This document shows positions 7,000 through 15,518 of a DNA stretch of 34,881 bases, in pieces; position 1 is the stretch's first letter, and each line of letters begins with the position of its first letter. The notes under the pieces are model-generated. The model did no database searches. It had not been told where the DNA came from and saw only the letters and a program-made list of their open reading frames with translations. The DNA comes from an uncultured Collinsella sp. (GTDB taxonomy: Bacteria > Actinomycetota > Coriobacteriia > Coriobacteriales > Coriobacteriaceae): the NCBI GenBank assembly GCA_947001705.1, contig CAMQHT010000025.1, positions 1-34,881 of the forward strand. The letters run 5' to 3'. Position numbers and translations under genes: made by a program.

Positions 7000-8907
7000 A
7001 TGGAACAGATTATCTTGAACATACTCGAGGCTCTGCGTCGCGGCGAGACCGTGGACGACAAAGCGCTCGTCAAACTGATACATGCCGAGGCGCGCCGTGA
7101 GGGTGCCGACAAACGCGATTTGGCCAAGCGCCGTCTGCTGCCGTTCTACCAGCGGGTTAAACGTGAGGAGCCGGTTCGGTGGGCTGCGTGGAATGTCGAT
7201 TCCGATTTGGAGCGTCAACTGCTGCAGGTCCTGCGTATGAAGCCGCGCCGAACGGCCTCGGGCGTGGCGACCATTACCGTCATTACCAAGCCCTGGCCAT
7301 GCTCGGGCGATTGCCTGTTTTGCCCCAACGATCTGCGCATGCCCAAAAGCTATCTGCACGCCGAGCCGGCGTGCGCCCGTGCGGAGCAAAACTGCTTCGA
7401 CCCGTATCTGCAGGTGAGCGCTCGTCTGACCGCGCTTTCGCAGATGGGACATGCGACCGACAAGATAGAGCTCATTGTGCTCGGCGGTACCTGGAGCGAC
7501 TATCCGCAAGGGTATCAGACGTGGTTTATGTCGGAGCTTTTCCGTGCGCTCAATGACGATGCCGTCGCCGGTGTGGCGGCAAACCCCATGTTGGCGCGTC
7601 CGGGCATCAGCCGTGCCGAGGCAGGGCGCCTGCTCGATGACGCTCCCGCCGATGCCCTGCCGCCGGTGGTAACAGAGCGCCGCGAGCGCTATCGGGCTGC
7701 CGGCATTGCGACCGACGAGGCCGAGCTTGCGAGCGGCGTTGCCGACGAGCAGGGGCGTGTGGATGCTGTCGTTGGTGGCTATAACCGCGCAGTGCGTCGT
7801 CTGTACGGCCCCGGTACGCCATGGGGCGAGGCTGCCGAGTGGCAGACGGCAACGATGGAGGAGCTTGAGCGTCAGCAGCGCATCAACGAGACGGCGAAGC
7901 ATCGCGTGGTGGGGCTCGTTATCGAGACCCGCCCCGATGCCGTGACGCCACAGGCGCTCACGCTCATTCGTCGTCTGGGCTGCACCAAGATTCAGATGGG
8001 TATCCAGAGTCTCGACCAGCACCTGCTCGATATCAACGAGCGTCGCATTTCGGTGGCTCAGATCGAGCAGGCGTTTTCGCTTGCGCGCCTCTTTGGCTTT
8101 AAGATCCATGCGCATTTTATGCTCAACTTATTGGGCGCCACACCCGAGGGGGACAAGCGCGACTACGAGCGCTTTATGACCGAAGGGGCCTTTATGCCCG
8201 ACGAGATCAAGGTCTACCCGTGCGCGCTCATCGAGGGCTCGCGTCTGGTGGGCTGCTATGAGCGCGGCGAGTGGCGTCCCTATACCGAGGAAGAGCTGCT
8301 CGATGTGTTGGCCGACGACATCGTGGTGACGCCGGCGTTCTGCCGCATCAGTCGCATGATCCGCGACTTTAGCTCCGACGACATCATGGTGGGCAACAAG
8401 AAGCCCAACCTGCGTCAGCTCGTTGAAAACCGCTTGTCGGCTCGTGGGGAAGGCGCGACAGTGCGTGAGATTCGCTATCGCGAGATTAGCACGGCGGGCG
8501 CCGACTTGCATGAGCTGACCCTTGACGAGGAAGTGGCGTACGAGACGCCGGTGACGCACGAGCGCTTTTTGCAGTGGGTGACGCCGCAGGGCAAGATCGC
8601 GGGCTTTTTGCGTCTGTCTCTGCCCGATCGTGCTTTTGTTGCCGCGCATGCGGATGAGTTGCCGACGACACCGGACGAGGCGATGATTCGCGAGGTGCAC
8701 GTGTATGGCATGGCGGCGCGCGTGGGAGATCAAGGCCAGGCAGCCCAGCACCATGGATTGGGGCGTTTGCTCGTAGAGCGTGCGTGCGAGATTGCCCGGG
8801 ATGCGGGTTATACGCGTATCAACGTGATTAGCGCAATCGGTACGCGCGAGTACTATCGCCATTTGGGTTTTTGCGACCATGGACTCTATCTGCAAAAGGA
8901 GCTCTAG
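7000..8907 (+). CDS. elp3: Elp3-type radical SAM / GNAT tRNA uridine-34 modification enzyme
   Basis: 635 aa. The radical SAM cysteines are C101, C105 and C108 (PCSGDCLFC), followed by the Elp3 signature MPKSYLHAEPACARAEQN and the DKIELIVLGGTWSDYP block. The C-terminal GNAT acetyltransferase domain spans about 565-635 (EVHVYG, then QHHGLGRLLVERA, then REYYRHLGF). Elp3 enzymes use acetyl-CoA and SAM radical chemistry to place a carboxymethyl group on C5 of U34 in tRNA. It is longer than many bacterial homologues because of a segment of roughly 100 residues (about 190-295) between the GGTW motif and the ETRPD motif. The start lacks a ribosome site and may be leaderless. The next gene begins on the following base. 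It may act before the Trm9-like methyltransferase at 4144-5016. Confidence 0.92.
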   Translation: MEQIILNILEALRRGETVDDKALVKLIHAEARREGADKRDLAKRRLLPFYQRVKREEPVRWAAWNVDSDLERQLLQVLRMKPRRTASGVATITVITKPWPCSGDCLFCPNDLRMPKSYLHAEPACARAEQNCFDPYLQVSARLTALSQMGHATDKIELIVLGGTWSDYPQGYQTWFMSELFRALNDDAVAGVAANPMLARPGISRAEAGRLLDDAPADALPPVVTERRERYRAAGIATDEAELASGVADEQGRVDAVVGGYNRAVRRLYGPGTPWGEAAEWQTATMEELERQQRINETAKHRVVGLVIETRPDAVTPQALTLIRRLGCTKIQMGIQSLDQHLLDINERRISVAQIEQAFSLARLFGFKIHAHFMLNLLGATPEGDKRDYERFMTEGAFMPDEIKVYPCALIEGSRLVGCYERGEWRPYTEEELLDVLADDIVVTPAFCRISRMIRDFSSDDIMVGNKKPNLRQLVENRLSARGEGATVREIRYREISTAGADLHELTLDEEVAYETPVTHERFLQWVTPQGKIAGFLRLSLPDRAFVAAHADELPTTPDEAMIREVHVYGMAARVGDQGQAAQHHGLGRLLVERACEIARDAGYTRINVISAIGTREYYRHLGFCDHGLYLQKEL

Positions 8908-9786
8908 ATGAACAAGCCGAGTGTTTCTGCTGGCGTCGTTGCCGGCGTTGCTCTGGGAGCCGCGGCGCTTGGTGCGGCCGCTGTCGCTGTTCGTGCTGCC
9001 TGTCTGCAGGTTGCGCGAACCCGCAATGGGTTGGCGCGTGTGAAACGCGTGCACGATGAGGGCGGCGACGAGATTCGCGTGTTGGTGCAAGGCAGCGTCT
9101 ACCAAAGCGCAAGTTACGTTGGTGAGCGTTGGGCGGAGCCCGTCTTTGCGTACTATCGTGCGTTTGACGACGTGTTTGAGTCCGAGGATGCGATGCGTGA
9201 TGCTTATGGTCACGGTATCAACCGCATGCTTGTGCTGGGTGGCGGCGGGTTTGCCTATCCCAAGTTCGCGCTGATGTCGCACGAGGGCTTGCGCATGGAC
9301 GTCATCGAGTATGACGGAGAGATTACGCGCCTGGCGCGCCGCTGGTTCTATCTGGACGAGCTGGAGTGCACGGCGGGCGATCGCCTGCGGGTGATAACCG
9401 CTGAGGCTCGCTCTTATCTGGGCGTGACGAGTGTTGGTCATCGTCACTACGACGTGGTCGTGAGCGATTGCTTTGGCGGTGCCGAGCCCGTACGCGAGCT
9501 GGCGACGGTTGAGGCGTTGCGTTTGGTGCGGGGCAGCCTAAATGTCGGTGGCGTCTACGTTGCCAATATCGTAAGCACAAACGAGGGGAGCGATGTGACG
9601 TTCCTGCGCGACTGCGCTGCCACGGCACTCGAGGTATTCGCCCATGTCTGGGTGGTCCCCTGTGGCGATGCGGAGTTCGGCGGCGAGGAGAACTACCTGC
9701 TCATCGCCAGCGACGGCGACTATGTCTTTGCCGAAGCCGTGCCCTTCGACGCCGACTTCCTCGGCACCGCCCTTCACGACAAGTAA
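8908..9786 (+). CDS. Spermidine synthase-like protein with N-terminal membrane anchor
   Basis: 292 aa, beginning immediately after the Elp3 stop codon, so co-transcribed. Residues 10-33 are an Ala/Val-rich hydrophobic segment that could be a membrane anchor. The Rossmann fold has the spermidine-synthase-type glycine loop LGGGGFAYP (110-118), the acidic ribose-binding strand DVIEYDGEIT (131-140), and YDVVVSDCFGGAEP in place of the catalytic-Asp loop. Spermidine synthases transfer aminopropyl from decarboxylated SAM; the family also contains many methyltransferase-like or unassigned members. No speD or other polyamine gene is nearby and the anchor is unusual, so the substrate is left open. It converges on the helicase gene at 9813 with only 26 bp between. 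Confidence 0.75.
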   Translation: MNKPSVSAGVVAGVALGAAALGAAAVAVRAACLQVARTRNGLARVKRVHDEGGDEIRVLVQGSVYQSASYVGERWAEPVFAYYRAFDDVFESEDAMRDAYGHGINRMLVLGGGGFAYPKFALMSHEGLRMDVIEYDGEITRLARRWFYLDELECTAGDRLRVITAEARSYLGVTSVGHRHYDVVVSDCFGGAEPVRELATVEALRLVRGSLNVGGVYVANIVSTNEGSDVTFLRDCAATALEVFAHVWVVPCGDAEFGGEENYLLIASDGDYVFAEAVPFDADFLGTALHDK

Positions 9787-9812
9787 GTCTCTCCGTCCCA
9801 AAAAGACTGGTC

Positions 9813-12257
9813 TTAGGCGTGGTCGCGCCAGCTGAGGACGCGCTGCTTCATGCCCTCTATGTCGAGCACGCCTTCGGCAAAGCCCTTGCGCACGAGCTCT
9901 TCGGGAACAAACTCGTCGTAGCGGTCAAAGTAAGGCACCTCGCCAGGATAGACGAGCTCGATGGGATTGAAGTCCTTTTCGGCCTCGGCGGCGAGTACCT
10001 CAAAGAACGTCTCCTCGTCGGCCTTCATCTTAAACTGCATAAAGTACGGGCGTGACGGGTCGAGTCCGCGAAGGCCCAGCTCAGCTGCGCATTTGATTTT
10101 AAGCATACGCTCGAGCGCCAGAAAGGCGTAGCTTCCCAACCAGGGGAAGAGCGCCCAGGTGTCGCCGCCCAGGTTAATGAGCGGCCTAGTTCCCGCGCCC
10201 GAAATCTCGGCGGTATGACGAGCCTGCGCCAAGCGGGCCCGCGCGTTACCCATAAGATACGGATACGTGGCATGTTCGTTGAGCGCCTTGCGCATGCGCT
10301 CGAGTACGTGTGTATTGATGTCTCCGGGGCAATCGCCAAAGTATGCCGGCACACGGCCCTTGACCTGCGTGGCAAAGACGGTGTGGCGCTTCCAGTCCAC
10401 TTCCTCGACAATCCAGCAGTGTCCGGCGATGGCGATGCGCTCGCCAGGTGGTGGCGGGTTGACGATCGTGCCCAATTCGGCCGACTCGCTACGAACGGTG
10501 AACTCCTCGTTTTCCTGGAACACGGCGTAGAACTTAAAGTTGTTGATGATGCGCTCGCCCGCGAGACCCACGATGAGCCCGCCGCCTTCGGTGACCTGGA
10601 TATGGTCGATCTTAATGAGGTGACGCAGCAGCACGCGATAGTCATCGGCCGAGATGCGATGGAAATAGCTCAGTGTGAGCACGCGTTGGGCAAGTTCGGC
10701 CGGCGTGAGCTCTCCGGTGCTGGCGAGGGTCGACATGGTCTGGTGATAGAGCAGACTGTAGGGGAGTCGATCGAGCTCGGGCGGCTCGACCCACTTTTCC
10801 TCGCGATAGAGTTGTACGAGCGCGATACCCTGCAGGAGCTTCCACGGAATGGTCTCGGGCATCATCGTGCGCGGCTCGGGCTCTTCCTCGCGCATGACAA
10901 ACCACATCTCGGGCGGAAGGTCGCGGCGTCCTGTGCGGCCCATTCGCTGCAAAAAGGAGCTGACGGTAAACGGCGCATCGATCTGAAACGCACGCTCCAG
11001 ACGGCCGATATCGATACCGAGTTCCAGCGTAGAGGTGGTGACGGTTGTCTGTGCCTGCTCCTCGTCGCGCATGAGTTCCTCGGCTGTCTCGCGCAGCGAT
11101 GCCGAAAGATTGCCATGGTGGATCAAGAAGCGGTCGGGCTCGTGCCGGCTTTCACAGTAGCTGCGCAACATGGAGCACACGGCCTCTGCCTCCTCACGCG
11201 AGTTGGCAAAGACCAGGCACTTGCGCCCGCGGGTGTGTTCGAAGATATAGCCCATGCCGGGATCGGCGTTGTCGGGCGCGGTGTCGGTGGGGTTGAGGAG
11301 CGCCTGCTCGATTGCCTGCGGGATGTCGACTTCGCCCTCGGGGGCCGAGGAAGTGCGGCTGTCCTTGGGGGCAGCCTTGCCCCGTGCCTGCTCGCGACGT
11401 TGGCGGCGCTCCTCTTGTGTGAGCTGTCCGCTATGGTGAATGTCTTGGGCGCCGGCGGGCAGCGTCGCGGATGCCGCTGCCTCGATGCGCTCGCACGCGA
11501 GTACTTCGGCCTCTTGAGGACCTGTGCTCTCGAATCCCCGCTGCTGTGCCTGGGGGCCCGAGTTGTAGAAGTGCTCCATGGAGATGCGCCACACGCGGCG
11601 CGGTTCTTCAAAGCGGGGGATAACGCAGTCACGCCCTGTTCCCTGCGAGAGAAAAGCGCCCGTGCGCTCGGGGTCGCCGATGGTGGCAGAAAGGCCGATG
11701 CGGCGGGGCTGCACGCCTGCCATGCGCGAGAGGCGCTCGATAAGGCAGAGCGTCTGCCCGCCACGGTCGCCGCGCATGAGCGAGTGGACCTCGTCGATGA
11801 CCACATAGCGCAGGTCGCAAAACATATGCGGGATCGCCATGTGCTTATGGATTAAGAGCGCCTCGAGCGATTCAGGCGTAATCTGCAAGATGCCGCCCGG
11901 TTTTTTGATGAGCTTAGCCTTGTGCGACTGCGAGACATCGCCATGCCAGTGCCAGACAGGGATATCGGCCTCTTCGCAGAGGTCGTTGAGGCGGACGAAC
12001 TGATCATTGATGAGCGCTTTGAGGGGGCCGATGTAGAGGGCGCCCACGCTCGCGGGCGGGTTCTCCCAAAACTCGGTCAGGATGGGAAAGAAGGCTGCCT
12101 CGGTTTTGCCGGAAGCCGTGGATGCCGTCAGGAGCACATTATCTTGCGTGTTAAAGATGGCATCAGCTGCTGCAACCTGGATAGAGCGCAGGCTCTCCCA
12201 ATCGTGGGAGTAGATGAAGTCTTGGATAAACGGGGCGTAGCGGTCAAAGGCGTTCAC
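9813..12257 (-). CDS. sngC: Lhr-like DEAD/DEAH helicase, SngC-like (Shango defence)
   Basis: 814 aa from GTG 12257, chosen because GGAGG lies 4 nt upstream; the longer ORF start at 12299 has no such site. Helicase motifs: ASTASGKT (45-52), DEVH (155-158), SAT (190-192) and QRMGRTGRR (437-445). Between the two RecA folds lies a charged insert of about 100 residues (233-330, including QEERRQRREQARGK) likely to be flexible. The C-terminal half (450-814) resembles the winged-helix region of Lhr/BrxHI-type helicases. It is the third gene after a TerB-domain protein and a BrxD-like ATPase, the gene set described for the Shango anti-phage system (SngA TerB, SngB ATPase, SngC helicase; Millman et al. 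2022). The helicase call is firm; the system name is inferred from domain content and order. Confidence 0.8.
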   Translation of the reverse strand: MNAFDRYAPFIQDFIYSHDWESLRSIQVAAADAIFNTQDNVLLTASTASGKTEAAFFPILTEFWENPPASVGALYIGPLKALINDQFVRLNDLCEEADIPVWHWHGDVSQSHKAKLIKKPGGILQITPESLEALLIHKHMAIPHMFCDLRYVVIDEVHSLMRGDRGGQTLCLIERLSRMAGVQPRRIGLSATIGDPERTGAFLSQGTGRDCVIPRFEEPRRVWRISMEHFYNSGPQAQQRGFESTGPQEAEVLACERIEAAASATLPAGAQDIHHSGQLTQEERRQRREQARGKAAPKDSRTSSAPEGEVDIPQAIEQALLNPTDTAPDNADPGMGYIFEHTRGRKCLVFANSREEAEAVCSMLRSYCESRHEPDRFLIHHGNLSASLRETAEELMRDEEQAQTTVTTSTLELGIDIGRLERAFQIDAPFTVSSFLQRMGRTGRRDLPPEMWFVMREEEPEPRTMMPETIPWKLLQGIALVQLYREEKWVEPPELDRLPYSLLYHQTMSTLASTGELTPAELAQRVLTLSYFHRISADDYRVLLRHLIKIDHIQVTEGGGLIVGLAGERIINNFKFYAVFQENEEFTVRSESAELGTIVNPPPPGERIAIAGHCWIVEEVDWKRHTVFATQVKGRVPAYFGDCPGDINTHVLERMRKALNEHATYPYLMGNARARLAQARHTAEISGAGTRPLINLGGDTWALFPWLGSYAFLALERMLKIKCAAELGLRGLDPSRPYFMQFKMKADEETFFEVLAAEAEKDFNPIELVYPGEVPYFDRYDEFVPEELVRKGFAEGVLDIEGMKQRVLSWRDHA

Positions 12258-12338
12258 GGGGCCTCCTCTCGAAAACGAATCTCTCAACGCGGCTGGCAAC
12301 GGCTTGCTGCATTACTGCTTCAACGTTTGCCCAGATAA

Positions 12339-12375
12339 AACCTGCCAAAATAAACCTGTCCCTTTTTGGCAGGTT
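12339..12375 (-). terminator. Hairpin between the ATPase and helicase genes (possible attenuator)
   Basis: Inverted arms AACCTGCCAAAA (12339-12350) and TTTTGGCAGGTT (12364-12375) make a 12-bp stem that overlaps the ATPase stop codon. On the minus strand the right end runs into TTTTATC, a short U-rich stretch. It could terminate some transcripts before the helicase, protect the upstream mRNA, or be a short palindromic repeat. The remaining spacer to the helicase start is about 80 bp. Confidence 0.5.
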
Positions 12376-13678
12376 AGATGGTGAATTCGGCGAAGTTACG
12401 GTCGTCGCCTGCGGTATCGGTGTCACCTGTTGCGGTTGCCGGCGCCAGCGCGTCGCCACCGACGCTTTGCAGCAACTCGGCCACGTTAGCATCGGGGTTT
12501 TGACACAGGATATCGAGCAGTTCGATAAAGTCGCGGATGACTTCGCGGGGCGTCAGATGCGTGTCGGCCCCCACGCGGCCAAACTCAATTTTGAGGAAGT
12601 CCACCAAGTCGCTCTCGGTAAGCGTGGGCGTCCAGCCAAAGTAGCCGGCATGGATCTGCATGAGCTTTTCGATGAGCACCAGCAGCTCCTCGTAGGTGAG
12701 CGGCTGCAGGCGGATGATGGGCGCGAGCATGTCTTTGAGATCATCGCGCGCAAAACGGCCCTGAGCGAGACGGCTCCGAAGGGCCTCGTAGGAGAACACG
12801 CCGCGGCGGCGGTCTTCGATGGAGGTTGGCGTGCCGCCCATGATCATGCCCAGGTACTGCGCCTTGCCCTGGAGCGTGTCGTTGTACATGGTCAGGATCT
12901 TCTCGTAGTTATATTGGCGCGTGATCGCGTTGGGAATCTTGTACAGATTCACGAGCTCGTCAATGAGCACCAACATGCCCTTGTAGCCGCTGCAGACCAA
13001 AAAACGTGCGATGAGCTTGACGTAGTCGTACCAATCGTCATCGCTGATGATGGTCGAGGAGCCCAGCTCGGCGCGCGCCTCGCTCTTGGTGCGGTACTCG
13101 CCGCGAATCCATTTGGTCACGCGGCTCATAGCTTCTTCGTCGCCCTCGGATACTGCCGCGCGGTAGCGGCGGAGCATGCGGGCGAAGTCGAAGCCGTGGA
13201 CCATCTCCTCGAGCGGGGCCAGTTGGGCATTAACGGCAGACTCGTCGGCGTCGGCACACGAGGCGACCCAGCGATCCAGGATAAGGTTGAGCGCGCCGCC
13301 CTCGGGGCGCGTCTTGGTCGATATGTTGCGGATGAGCTCGCGGTAGGTGGCAAGGCCCTGCCCCTGACCGCCTTGCAGGCGGCGCTCGGGCGACAGGTCG
13401 GCATCAGCGACGACGAATCCCTCGCCCATGGCGTGCGTGCGGATGGTCTGGAGCAAAAAGCTCTTGCCGGCGCCGTAACGACCGACCAGAAAGCGGAAGC
13501 TCGCGCCACCGTCGGCGATGAGACTCAGATCGGTGAGCAGGGCGCGGATCTCGACCTCGCGCCCTACGGTGATGTAGGGAAGGCCGATGCGTGGGACCAC
13601 GCCGCCCTTGAGCGAGTTGAGAATGACGGCGGCGACGCGTTTGGGTACGCGGGGCGCTGCGGATGCGGTATCACTCAT
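12374..13678 (-). CDS. sngB: BrxD-like P-loop ATPase, SngB-like (Shango defence)
   Basis: 434 aa. Residues 31-75 match the DUF2791/BREX ATP-binding family (IGLPYITVGR, then FLVGRYGAGKS with Walker A at 66-73). Walker B is LVLIDE (236-241). Conserved blocks NLYKIPNAITRQYNYEK and MIMGGTPTSIEDRRRG follow, then a helical C-terminus. In BREX, BrxD partners the helicase BrxHI; in Shango an ATPase of this kind partners a TerB protein and helicase. Start ATG 13678 overlaps the TerB gene stop by 8 bp, showing translational coupling. The last about 25 residues are Ala/Thr/Asp-rich and probably disordered. No BREX methylase or PglZ phosphatase gene is present, so BREX itself is unlikely. Confidence 0.85.
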   Translation of the reverse strand: MSDTASAAPRVPKRVAAVILNSLKGGVVPRIGLPYITVGREVEIRALLTDLSLIADGGASFRFLVGRYGAGKSFLLQTIRTHAMGEGFVVADADLSPERRLQGGQGQGLATYRELIRNISTKTRPEGGALNLILDRWVASCADADESAVNAQLAPLEEMVHGFDFARMLRRYRAAVSEGDEEAMSRVTKWIRGEYRTKSEARAELGSSTIISDDDWYDYVKLIARFLVCSGYKGMLVLIDELVNLYKIPNAITRQYNYEKILTMYNDTLQGKAQYLGMIMGGTPTSIEDRRRGVFSYEALRSRLAQGRFARDDLKDMLAPIIRLQPLTYEELLVLIEKLMQIHAGYFGWTPTLTESDLVDFLKIEFGRVGADTHLTPREVIRDFIELLDILCQNPDANVAELLQSVGGDALAPATATGDTDTAGDDRNFAEFTI

Positions 13679-15431
13679 GGTCTAGGTATCCTCTCACGTC
13701 TGCTTCGTAATCCTCGATAATTTGCGGTCCTGCCGCGCCGAATTCGATAACGGTGTCGCCCACCAGGTCAAAGAGCGCTTCGTTGATGGTATCGACGAGC
13801 ATGTCCTCGCTCTGCCCCGATTGCACTACCGCCGATTCCGCCTGTACTGCGTTGTGCTCGAGCAGCGCGCGGAGATAGGCGTCTGCGGCAGGCGTGAGTT
13901 CGTTCGTGGCGTCAGCGGGCGCAACAGCTGCGAACGCGGGCGTCGGCGCGAGAAGCGGTGCCACGACACCAAACTGTTCGGTGGATATGGTTGGCTCGTC
14001 GGTCTCGTCCTGCCGAATGGGTGCCGCGACCGCCTCGACAATCGCGTCGGCTACGGGCTCGGCTTCCGGTTGCCCTGAGTCCGCTGCCTCGGCTTCCACA
14101 GGTGCGCCGTCCTCGCGCTCTTCGTCGATTAAAAGTGCTTCGCGCGTTTGCGCAGCGGCGCTCCGAATGTGCCCCAGCTGAGTCAGGTCGATATCGATCT
14201 TGACGGGCTGGTGTGCGGCGTCCCACGAAAGCCATGCCACAATCTCGTCATCGATAATCTTGGCCATATATTTGGGGACCTTTTCTTCCTTAAGGGGATG
14301 GGCGGGGTCCAGCGCCAGGCGCAGGCGTTGGTCGCAGGCGCGCATCATTTCACCGAGCTTGCTGCTCTTTTGCCTACTACCATGGATACGCATACATTCC
14401 CAAAAGCCGTTTTGGCAACGGTAGATGTGGATGGGATCCAGGCGGTATTCGCAGTCCTCGTGGCGCTCGGGCGCAAAGAATACGGCCGAGGCAAACATGG
14501 TGTAGGGCATGGCCGTCTCCTCCCCAAACAAGCTCGCTACGATGCCGGTCTTTCGGTGCGTGTTATAGTAGCGCGCCATGCGGACATACACGGCGCATGC
14601 CACGTGGCGCAGATCGCGGTGGTGGCTGCGGTCAAGCCGCGAGTTACTTAGGTTGTACGTGGAGAGGGCGTTGATGGCGGCCATGAGTCGCTCCTCGCGC
14701 ACCTCATCGGGCGGAAGGGGGAGCGTGGGCTCGGAGGTTTTGCGACGTTTGGGGGTCTGGTCGGACGGTGCCGGTGCCGGTACAAGGTCTCGTGCCGCGC
14801 GCCGCAGCTCGATAAGGGCGTTATCGAACATGACGGTTTTAGAGTCGCGGAGCAGCTTGGGGTCGAGCCCATGGAATACGGCGTAATCCTGCAACCACAC
14901 GCGTGCAAACCGATCAATGCCGGGCTCGAAGGCGCGATAGACATCCCAAAAGGCCTTGATCTTGTTAAAACCGTCGAACGGGTCATCTACGCCAATGCCG
15001 CAAATCAGCTCATAGAGATACAGAAAGGCAAAGGACGTAGACGTTTCCTCGACGGTTCCGCGGCGCACTTGGGCACGCCAGGTAAAGTAGCCGCGCAGCT
15101 GCCGGTCGCTCATGGCGTTGTAGGTGGGAAAGTACGACTTAAAGGTGCCGTTGTAGGGACAGTCGTCCTCAAAGTCGGCCATCAGCAGGCCCTGGCGGTA
15201 AAAAAGCTCGGCTTCCGAAAGCCAGCGGCCCGCACCGCCCTTGGGGTCATCCTGCCAGCGCGATATCTCGCGCATTTTACGGTACTGGTCGGGGAGGAAA
15301 TTCTGCATCTGTCGGCCGGTTTTGAGAATCGGCTCGTCTGCGTAGACTTCATGTGAGAAGCGGGCAGACTGATGGGTCCGGGCCTCGGCCATAATGCGCT
15401 CGATGAGCATTTTGATGTCCTGGTCGGCCAC
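13671..15431 (-). CDS. sngA: TerB_N/TerB_C domain protein, SngA-like (Shango defence)
   Basis: 586 aa, GTG start with GAGGAGGAG just upstream. The N-terminal half is a TerB_N domain, including the typical YNAMSDRQLRGYFTWR stretch (104-119) and a continuing helical region to about 200. A basic linker (PKRRKTSEP) follows, then a central region (about 245-425). Next is a long Ala/Glu/Pro-rich acidic linker (about 430-520), and a C-terminal TerB_C-like segment (LVDTINEALFDLVGDTVIEF, 545-564). TerB-type domains are helical metal-binding modules first named in tellurite resistance but common in phage-defence and stress loci. As first gene of a tightly coupled trio with a BrxD-like ATPase and a helicase, it fits SngA. 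Tellurite resistance is not implied: no TerC, TerD or TerZ is nearby. Confidence 0.82.
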   Translation of the reverse strand: MADQDIKMLIERIMAEARTHQSARFSHEVYADEPILKTGRQMQNFLPDQYRKMREISRWQDDPKGGAGRWLSEAELFYRQGLLMADFEDDCPYNGTFKSYFPTYNAMSDRQLRGYFTWRAQVRRGTVEETSTSFAFLYLYELICGIGVDDPFDGFNKIKAFWDVYRAFEPGIDRFARVWLQDYAVFHGLDPKLLRDSKTVMFDNALIELRRAARDLVPAPAPSDQTPKRRKTSEPTLPLPPDEVREERLMAAINALSTYNLSNSRLDRSHHRDLRHVACAVYVRMARYYNTHRKTGIVASLFGEETAMPYTMFASAVFFAPERHEDCEYRLDPIHIYRCQNGFWECMRIHGSRQKSSKLGEMMRACDQRLRLALDPAHPLKEEKVPKYMAKIIDDEIVAWLSWDAAHQPVKIDIDLTQLGHIRSAAAQTREALLIDEEREDGAPVEAEAADSGQPEAEPVADAIVEAVAAPIRQDETDEPTISTEQFGVVAPLLAPTPAFAAVAPADATNELTPAADAYLRALLEHNAVQAESAVVQSGQSEDMLVDTINEALFDLVGDTVIEFGAAGPQIIEDYEADVRGYLDHE

Positions 15432-15467
15432 CGCTCCTCCTCTCGAACGCAGTTACGGTGACCTCAT

Positions 15468-15473
15468 ATCATA
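15468..15473 (-). promoter_or_regulatory. Putative -10 box of the sngABC operon
   Basis: TATGAT on the minus strand lies about 37 bp upstream of the sngA GTG, in the short gap after the DUF554 gene. The -35 region is weak (CGAACA at 17 bp), so expression may be low or activator-dependent. The call rests on sequence resemblance only. Confidence 0.35.
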
Positions 15474-15518
15474 GCACAGCATCAAACAGGTGTTCGAGAT
15501 ACCGCTGCGTTGATAGAT

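Noticed and set aside
8128..9447. 439-aa minus-strand ORF across elp3 and the spermidine-synthase-like gene
   Set aside because: Spans two real genes on the opposite strand and is rich in His/Arg/Ala as expected for a shadow.
10215..11855. 546-aa plus-strand ORF opposite the SngC-like helicase
   Set aside because: Composition typical of antisense frames and no ribosome site; the helicase on the other strand is complete.
9813..15431. BREX or tellurite-resistance interpretation of the TerB/ATPase/helicase genes
   Set aside because: No PglX methylase, PglZ or BrxL for BREX, and no TerC/TerD/TerZ for tellurite resistance; the trio fits Shango better.
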